Under the pieces are notes generated by a model, which had not been told where the DNA came from, made no database searches, and saw only the letters and a list, made by a program, of their open reading frames with translations. The position numbers were made by a program, and so were the translations under genes. From JACMJP01 sp046160675 (lineage in GTDB: Bacteria > Bacteroidota > Bacteroidia > Chitinophagales > BACL12), in NCBI GenBank assembly GCA_046160675.1, contig JBJXHH010000016.1, positions 1 through 28,470 on the forward strand: a DNA stretch of 28,470 bases, in the 5' to 3' direction. Positions 23,895 to 28,470 of the stretch are shown piece by piece (position 1 is the stretch's first letter; each line of letters opens with the position of its first letter).

Positions 23895-24658
23895 TTGATA
23901 CCCATACACATATTTATTTGGCTGAATTTGATGCAGACAGGCAAGAAATGATTCAAAGAGCAAAAGATGCCGGAATAAAAAAGACTTTTCTACCCAACAT
24001 TGATTCAGGTTCAATCAAATTTATACTGCAACTATGTAGTGCAGAAAAGGATTTTTCTTATCCTATGATGGGCTTACATCCTTGCAGTGTAAAAAGTGAT
24101 TTTGAAAAAGAATTAGAGATTACAGAAAAATACTTGCAGGATGAGAAACACACATTTTACGGCATAGGTGAATGCGGGCTCGATTACTATTGGGATAAAT
24201 CTTTTACTGAACAACAGCAAATAACTTTTGAAACGCAGATTCTCTGGGCAAAGAAATTCAAATTGCCTTTGAGTATTCATTCAAGGGAAGCAACGGATGA
24301 TTGTATTGCCCTGATCGAAAAGCATAAAGATGAGAGCCTTCAGGGTGTATTTCATTGTTTTAGTGGCAATGAAACACAATTGCAAAAAATTATTGACCTG
24401 GATTTTTATGCCGGAATAGGCGGCGTTATAACTTTTAAAAACGGCGGCCTTGGTAAAATTTTGAGAGCAGAACATCTTCCGAATCTTGTCTTGGAAACGG
24501 ACGCCCCTTACTTAGCTCCAGTGCCCTTCAGAGGAAAAAGAAATGAGCCTTCATATCTTTTATATATTCTAAAAAGGTTGAGTGAAATAATAGGGGTGAA
24601 TGAAGAAGAGGTGAAAAGAAGTACAACTGAGAACTCTGAGAAAGTGTTTCGGGTTTAA
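23891..24658 (+). CDS. tatD: TatD family metal-dependent hydrolase (DNase)
   Basis: The 255-residue TIM-barrel hydrolase has ligands at His5 and His7 (DTHTH), Glu94 (GIGECGLDYYW), His130 (SIHSRE), His155 (FHCFSG) and Asp204 (ETDAPYLAP), the full TatD set. Family members are Mg-dependent DNases acting on 3' ends in DNA repair and turnover, and some act on D-aminoacyl-tRNA. The closest subfamily (TatD, YcfH or YjjV) cannot be fixed, so the symbol is provisional. The start at 23891 forms an ATGA overlap with the deacetylase gene. The tRNA-Ser(GGA) gene begins 22 bases after its stop. Confidence 0.9.
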   Translation: MIDTHTHIYLAEFDADRQEMIQRAKDAGIKKTFLPNIDSGSIKFILQLCSAEKDFSYPMMGLHPCSVKSDFEKELEITEKYLQDEKHTFYGIGECGLDYYWDKSFTEQQQITFETQILWAKKFKLPLSIHSREATDDCIALIEKHKDESLQGVFHCFSGNETQLQKIIDLDFYAGIGGVITFKNGGLGKILRAEHLPNLVLETDAPYLAPVPFRGKRNEPSYLLYILKRLSEIIGVNEEEVKRSTTENSEKVFRV

Positions 24659-24662
24659 ATCT

Positions 24663-24670
24663 TATTTTTG
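24663..24670 (+). promoter_or_regulatory. Bacteroidota -7 promoter element for tRNA-Ser(GGA)
   Basis: TATTTTTG is an exact TAnnTTTG match in the 22-base gap between the tatD stop and the tRNA, ending 10 bases before the mature 5' end. The upstream part of the promoter would lie inside the end of tatD. Confidence 0.55.
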
Positions 24671-24680
24671 CAATGTATCA

Positions 24681-24768
24681 GGAGAGGTGTCCGAGTGGTC
24701 GAAGGAGTACGCCTGGAAAGTGTATATACTCCAAAAGGGTATCGTGGGTTCGAATCCCACCCTCTCCG
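24681..24768 (+). tRNA. tRNA-Ser (anticodon GGA)
   Basis: This is a complete 88-base class II tRNA. Acceptor GGAGAGG (24681-24687) pairs with CCTCTCC (24761-24767), with discriminator G24768. The anticodon stem TACGC/GTGTA (one G-U pair) encloses the loop CTGGAAA, giving anticodon GGA, which reads UCC and UCU. The long variable arm of serine tRNA is present, and the T loop is TTCGAAT. CCA is not encoded. Confidence 0.95.
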
Positions 24769-24773
24769 CTCTT

Positions 24774-24804
24774 AACCACCGAAGCTTCAGCAAAGGAGGT
24801 TTTA
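24774..24804 (+). terminator. Weak hairpin after tRNA-Ser(GGA)
   Basis: AACCACC (24774-24780) pairs with GGAGGTT (24795-24801) with one A-A mismatch, and is followed by TTT. An inner GAAGCTTC palindrome sits in the loop. It ends just before the stop codon of the convergent amidohydrolase gene. It may terminate the tRNA transcript. Confidence 0.35.
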
Positions 24805-24807
24805 CTA

Positions 24808-26103
24808 TTATCTTACTTTAATCCCATATTTCTTACTATACTTTTCATAACTGTCATCCTGCCAATTCTTTGTTTCAACCTTAATGCCTTGTATGTAAGC
24901 ATCTTTAATTATGCTGCTTTTCATATCAAGCACATCGCCTTCGCAAATAATAAGAGTTGCGTCTTTACCAGGGTCAAGTGAACCTACCGTAGTTTCAATA
25001 CCAAGAATCCTTGCAGCAGATAATGTAATGCTTTGTAATGCCTGCTCTTTTGTAAGCCCGTTTGCAGCGGCAGTACCTGCCAGGAACGGCAAGTTGCGCA
25101 TGTTCCAATGGGTATCATTATAAGAAATGCAATATTGTATATCCGCCTGTTGAAGTATTGACGGTAGTTTGTATGGTTGAATAATATCATCATCATTTCT
25201 TACCGGCAGATTGTGAATTGTACTCAATATTATAGGAACATTATTTTCTTTAAGGAAAGAAAGTATTTTATAACATTCGTCGCCACCAACAATTACAGGG
25301 ACTATCTGGTATTGTTTTGCAAACTGAACGGCGTTGATAATATCTTTTGCTGCATTAGCATGCATAAACAATTTTGTTTTTCCTTCAAAAACATCTCGCA
25401 TTGCTTCAAATTTTACATTCTGCACTGCATGATTTGTCACAGCAGAATATGCTTTTGCTTCGTCAAAAAATACTTTGAGTGAATTCACTACATCAGAATA
25501 ATTTTTGTTTACCGTGATGCGAAAATTGCCCTCCTCAAAACTGAAAGTATAATACCCGGGCCAGTTAATATGCATGGCATTATCAGCAGCATACACAGCA
25601 TCCTCCCAGTTCCAACCGTCAGTTTTCATAACACTGGAAGTTCCGGTGATTAAGCCTCCTTGAGGTACTACCTGAGCAAGCAAAATGCCGTTACTACGGA
25701 TAGTGGGTATCACTTTTGAATCTGTGTTATATGAAATAAGGGAACGGATGTTCGGGTTGATTGCCCCGGTTTCAAAATTATCAACTGTAGCTCTTGCAGC
25801 GTCAATTTCCCTTAGTCCCAGCGGCGTATTTAAAGCGATCAGTCCGGGGTAAATATGTTTGCCTGCGCAATCTATGATCTCTGCAAACTTGCTTTGATCA
25901 TATCGCATAGTTGTAGCATCACCCACTAAAGTAATCTTGCCGTTCTCAAACCCGATCACCCCGTTTTCATACACGGTCCCGTTGCCTATATGAACGATAG
26001 CATTGGTAAGTAAAATGCTTTTTTGTTGCAGGGTATCAAAACTTTGTGCATGAAATGTTTTTGCAAAAGCGGTAAGAAGAAGAAAGAAAAATATTTTTTT
26101 CAT
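24808..26103 (-). CDS. Exported amidohydrolase-fold protein lacking the metal-binding HxH
   Basis: The 431-residue product has a signal peptide (about 1-19) and the composite-domain N-terminus of imidazolonepropionase-like amidohydrolases (ILLTNAIVHIGNGTV). At the spot where active members have PGLIDxHxH it reads YPGLIALNTPLG (85-96), with no histidine pair. Later positions where a metal-binding His and Asp are expected read VIVGGDECY and CISYNDTH. The C-terminal closing block (SAARILGI, then GSLDPGKDATLIICEGD) is normal. It thus looks like a non-catalytic paralogue, intact as a gene and not a pseudogene. It follows the larger amidohydrolase gene by 12 bases on the same strand, so the two products probably act together in the periplasm. 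Confidence 0.83.
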   Translation of the reverse strand: MKKIFFFLLLTAFAKTFHAQSFDTLQQKSILLTNAIVHIGNGTVYENGVIGFENGKITLVGDATTMRYDQSKFAEIIDCAGKHIYPGLIALNTPLGLREIDAARATVDNFETGAINPNIRSLISYNTDSKVIPTIRSNGILLAQVVPQGGLITGTSSVMKTDGWNWEDAVYAADNAMHINWPGYYTFSFEEGNFRITVNKNYSDVVNSLKVFFDEAKAYSAVTNHAVQNVKFEAMRDVFEGKTKLFMHANAAKDIINAVQFAKQYQIVPVIVGGDECYKILSFLKENNVPIILSTIHNLPVRNDDDIIQPYKLPSILQQADIQYCISYNDTHWNMRNLPFLAGTAAANGLTKEQALQSITLSAARILGIETTVGSLDPGKDATLIICEGDVLDMKSSIIKDAYIQGIKVETKNWQDDSYEKYSKKYGIKVR

Positions 26104-26115
26104 ACAAGTAATGAA

Positions 26116-28470
26116 TTAAAAATTTCCATAAATAAAATCATACTGGAATTCACAGTCATATTCAGGGAGTTGTTTTACAACAATCGGCATGGTTTGTTCG
26201 CCGGCTTTTTTTGCAGCAAGCATTTTTGAAATGATCCTTGCCCTCTCTGTATGAATATCTTTGCGGATTGTTTCATCAGTATTTCCATCATAGTAGCAAA
26301 TACCATCAACAAAAGTTTTTTCCACTGACGCATAAATGCTAAGAGGATTATTATTCCAAATCACAATGTCCGCATCTTTTCCGGCTTTTATGCTGCCAAC
26401 ATATTTGTCAATGTGCAACAACTTCGCCGGGTTCAGGGTACAAAGCTTCCATGCTTCCTCCTCTGTTAAGCCCCCGTATTTTATTGCTTTTGCTGCTTCC
26501 TGGTTCAACCGCCTTGCCATCTCAGCATCATCGCTGTTCACTGCTGTTATTATTCCCATTCTTGAAAGAATGGCTGCGTTTTGCGGAATTACATCGTACA
26601 CTTCATATTTATAAGCCCACCAATCAGAAAATGAACTGGCTCCTGCTCCGTGTGCCCTCATTTTATCAGCCACTTTAAATCCTTCGAGAATATGAGTGAA
26701 AGTGTTCAATGTAAAATCATACTTATCTGCAATATACATCATCATGTTGATTTCACTCTGTACATAACTATGGCAGGTAATAAATCGTTGCTTCATCAGA
26801 ATTTCAGCAAGTGCATCCAGCTCAAGGTCTTTTCTTACAACGTTTCCTGTAATTTTTTTTGCCGCAATATATTCTTCCGCCCGGCTAAATGCATCATCCA
26901 TCGTTTGTTCAACCCCCATTCTTGTTTGCGGAAAACGAATGCGGTAATTATCACCCCAGTTACTTTGTTTTACATTTTCACCCAACGCAAATTTTATAAA
27001 CTCAGGTGCTTCTTTCATTTTCATTTCTTCAGGAGAAGAGCCCCAGCGGAGTTTGATAATTTCTGTTTGACCGCCGATGGGGTTTGCAGAACCATGCAGG
27101 ATATGTGAAGTAGTTACACCGCCAGACAACTGCCTGTAAATGTTCACATCTTCACTATTAATAATATCTCCTATGCGCACTTCAGCGGATACTGCCTGTG
27201 TTCCTTCATTCACCCCACTTGATGCTGCGATATGTGAATGCTCATCAATAATTCCACAGGTTACATATTTTCCGGTTCCATCAATTACTCTTGCATTTTT
27301 TGCTGCAATATTTTTTCCAACTTGCAATATTTTTCCGTTGCCAATTAATACATCGCAATTTTGCAAGTTGCCTTCTTTTTCATTTGTCCAGACAGTAGCA
27401 TTTGTGATGAGTATATTTTCCTGTTGGGGTTTTGTTTCCCATCCGTAAGAAACGAAAGGATAAATGATGTTTCCCAGGGTGATTGTATCTATTTTAGTTG
27501 TGTCAGGTTTTTCAGCATATACATTTGTAAACATTGCCTGCCAGTTTACCCAAACATCATTCATTAATCCGGTTCCTGTAAAGTCATTTGCATCAATTGG
27601 GGCTGTTAGCCTGAACATTCTTTCGCCATCTTTGAAATTTAGTAAAAGAGTTTCATTAGAAAATTTTCCATCTGCTTTGAGAGTGTCAGAATTTTTTACT
27701 ACGGAAAATTCAGGAGTAATGTATTTTCCTTGTATCAATAACCCATACACCATGCTGTTAATACGCAACTCATAAACACCCCGAATGTCTTTTTGTATCG
27801 GGTTAACAATGTATGATTTGCCCTTTACCCAATTTTGATAAATGAGAGTTTCGTTTTCAAAAATTTCTCCTGAAGTGATTAGAAAATTTGCAATTTTATT
27901 TTTTTCCAATGTGCCCACCTCTGATGATGCATTCAACATTTTTGCCGGGATGGTAGTAATAGCGGCCAGGGCAGTTTTTTCTGAAAGCCCGTATTGTATG
28001 GTTTTTCTCAGGTTTTTTAGAAAATCATTTTTATTTTCTAACCCGGCTGAAGTGATAGCGAAAGGAATATTTTCTCTTTCAAGGAAAGCGGCATTTGCAG
28101 GAGCAAGTTCCCAGTGTTTCAAATCCGCCAGCGTTAAAAGTTCTGCATCAAAGGGGTCTTCAACATCAGGTGTTTTCGGAAATGTGATGGGAATAATAAG
28201 TTGTGCATTTGTTTTTTTAATTTCTTCCAACCGTTTATAACTATCATTGTTAGCCCGGATGATATATTGAAATTGAAACTCATCACAAATTTTATCTGCC
28301 CGCAAAACTTCTAAGATTTCATTTACTTCCATTACCTGAGGTAATAGTTTATTGTCATTCATCGCCTGCAGTGAAATGTTTTCCTGCTCTTTATTCCCGC
28401 CGGCTGCATACCATTGCATGTCATACAAGGTTTGGCGCAGCAATGCAATTACCCCCATTTCGCTGGAAGG
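26116..28470 (-). CDS. Large two-unit amidohydrolase (5' end outside window)
   Basis: The reading frame is open to the window edge: at least four more codons precede the Met at 28458 without a stop, so the N-terminus is missing. The visible 784 residues hold the end of one amidohydrolase unit (up to about residue 210, ending KMLNASSEVGTLEKNKIANFLI). A beta-rich linker region (about 215-330) follows, then a second complete unit (about 345-760). The second unit has the HSH pair in IIDEHSHIA (near 405), later His residues in ITCHSY and FTHILEG, and the catalytic Asp in VNSDDAEM. The first unit reads TSAGLE where the Asp is expected. Substrate unknown; imidazolonepropionase or dipeptidase-like chemistry is only a family guess. 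Likely exported with its neighbour, though its signal peptide is not visible. Confidence 0.85.
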   Translation of the reverse strand, partial: PSSEMGVIALLRQTLYDMQWYAAGGNKEQENISLQAMNDNKLLPQVMEVNEILEVLRADKICDEFQFQYIIRANNDSYKRLEEIKKTNAQLIIPITFPKTPDVEDPFDAELLTLADLKHWELAPANAAFLERENIPFAITSAGLENKNDFLKNLRKTIQYGLSEKTALAAITTIPAKMLNASSEVGTLEKNKIANFLITSGEIFENETLIYQNWVKGKSYIVNPIQKDIRGVYELRINSMVYGLLIQGKYITPEFSVVKNSDTLKADGKFSNETLLLNFKDGERMFRLTAPIDANDFTGTGLMNDVWVNWQAMFTNVYAEKPDTTKIDTITLGNIIYPFVSYGWETKPQQENILITNATVWTNEKEGNLQNCDVLIGNGKILQVGKNIAAKNARVIDGTGKYVTCGIIDEHSHIAASSGVNEGTQAVSAEVRIGDIINSEDVNIYRQLSGGVTTSHILHGSANPIGGQTEIIKLRWGSSPEEMKMKEAPEFIKFALGENVKQSNWGDNYRIRFPQTRMGVEQTMDDAFSRAEEYIAAKKITGNVVRKDLELDALAEILMKQRFITCHSYVQSEINMMMYIADKYDFTLNTFTHILEGFKVADKMRAHGAGASSFSDWWAYKYEVYDVIPQNAAILSRMGIITAVNSDDAEMARRLNQEAAKAIKYGGLTEEEAWKLCTLNPAKLLHIDKYVGSIKAGKDADIVIWNNNPLSIYASVEKTFVDGICYYDGNTDETIRKDIHTERARIISKMLAAKKAGEQTMPIVVKQLPEYDCEFQYDFIYGNF

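Noticed and set aside
24808..26103. Reading the small amidohydrolase as a pseudogene because its metal site is lost
   Set aside because: The frame is intact with a signal peptide and normal N- and C-terminal blocks, and the lost site follows a pattern; a non-catalytic functional protein is more likely.

Overview
The window reads as a chromosomal segment of a member of the Bacteroidota. Three independent signs support this. Four large secreted proteins end in a type A type IX secretion (T9SS) sorting domain with a YPNP core. The promoter elements that can be recognised match the Bacteroidota -7 consensus TAnnTTTG. Shine-Dalgarno sequences are mostly weak or absent. Family or genus cannot be fixed from this stretch. 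There is no integrase, transposase, phage gene, CRISPR array or recognisable defence cassette. The content is core metabolism mixed with lineage-typical surface and secreted proteins.

Layout. 1-233: a tRNA cluster with the 3' end of a probable tRNA-Ser and two proline tRNAs (UGG and CGG). 494-3465: cysC-cysD-cysN, which make APS and then PAPS from sulfate, closed by a strong terminator. 3572-5425: a secreted sugar dehydrogenase-like protein with SprB-like, FN3 and T9SS domains. 5553-6899 (minus): an RsmF-like rRNA m5C methyltransferase. 7159-11169: a 1336-residue CotH-kinase / lamin-tail T9SS cargo. 11171-12166 (minus): a polyprenyl diphosphate synthase. 12255-13058: an M48 lipoprotein protease. 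13112-16219 (minus): a two-gene unit with a Vps10/sortilin-like T9SS cargo and a small OmpA-domain protein. 16553-18621 (minus): a PafA-like alkaline phosphatase lipoprotein translationally coupled to a DUF2007/zinc-ribbon protein. 18718-20304 (minus): a choice-of-anchor L / PKD T9SS cargo. 20385-21113: a TrmN6-type tRNA methyltransferase. 21168-23244 (minus): gltX followed by an extremely acidic small protein. 23286-24658: a NodB-type deacetylase overlapping a TatD nuclease, then tRNA-Ser(GGA) at 24681-24768. 24808-28470 (minus): two adjacent amidohydrolase-family genes, the upstream one running off the window edge.

The genes working together most clearly are cysCDN (sulfate activation), gltX with the two Pro and two Ser tRNAs (translation), and the phosphatase, protease and T9SS cargos (periplasmic and surface processing). 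No T9SS machinery gene is present, so the four cargos depend on a secretion system encoded elsewhere. I found no convincing new multi-gene system. The best leads are the amidohydrolase pair, in which only one of three catalytic-domain copies keeps its metal ligands; the nested and tandem architecture of the CotH protein; the acidic protein behind gltX; and the very compact divergent gltX/deacetylase promoter region.
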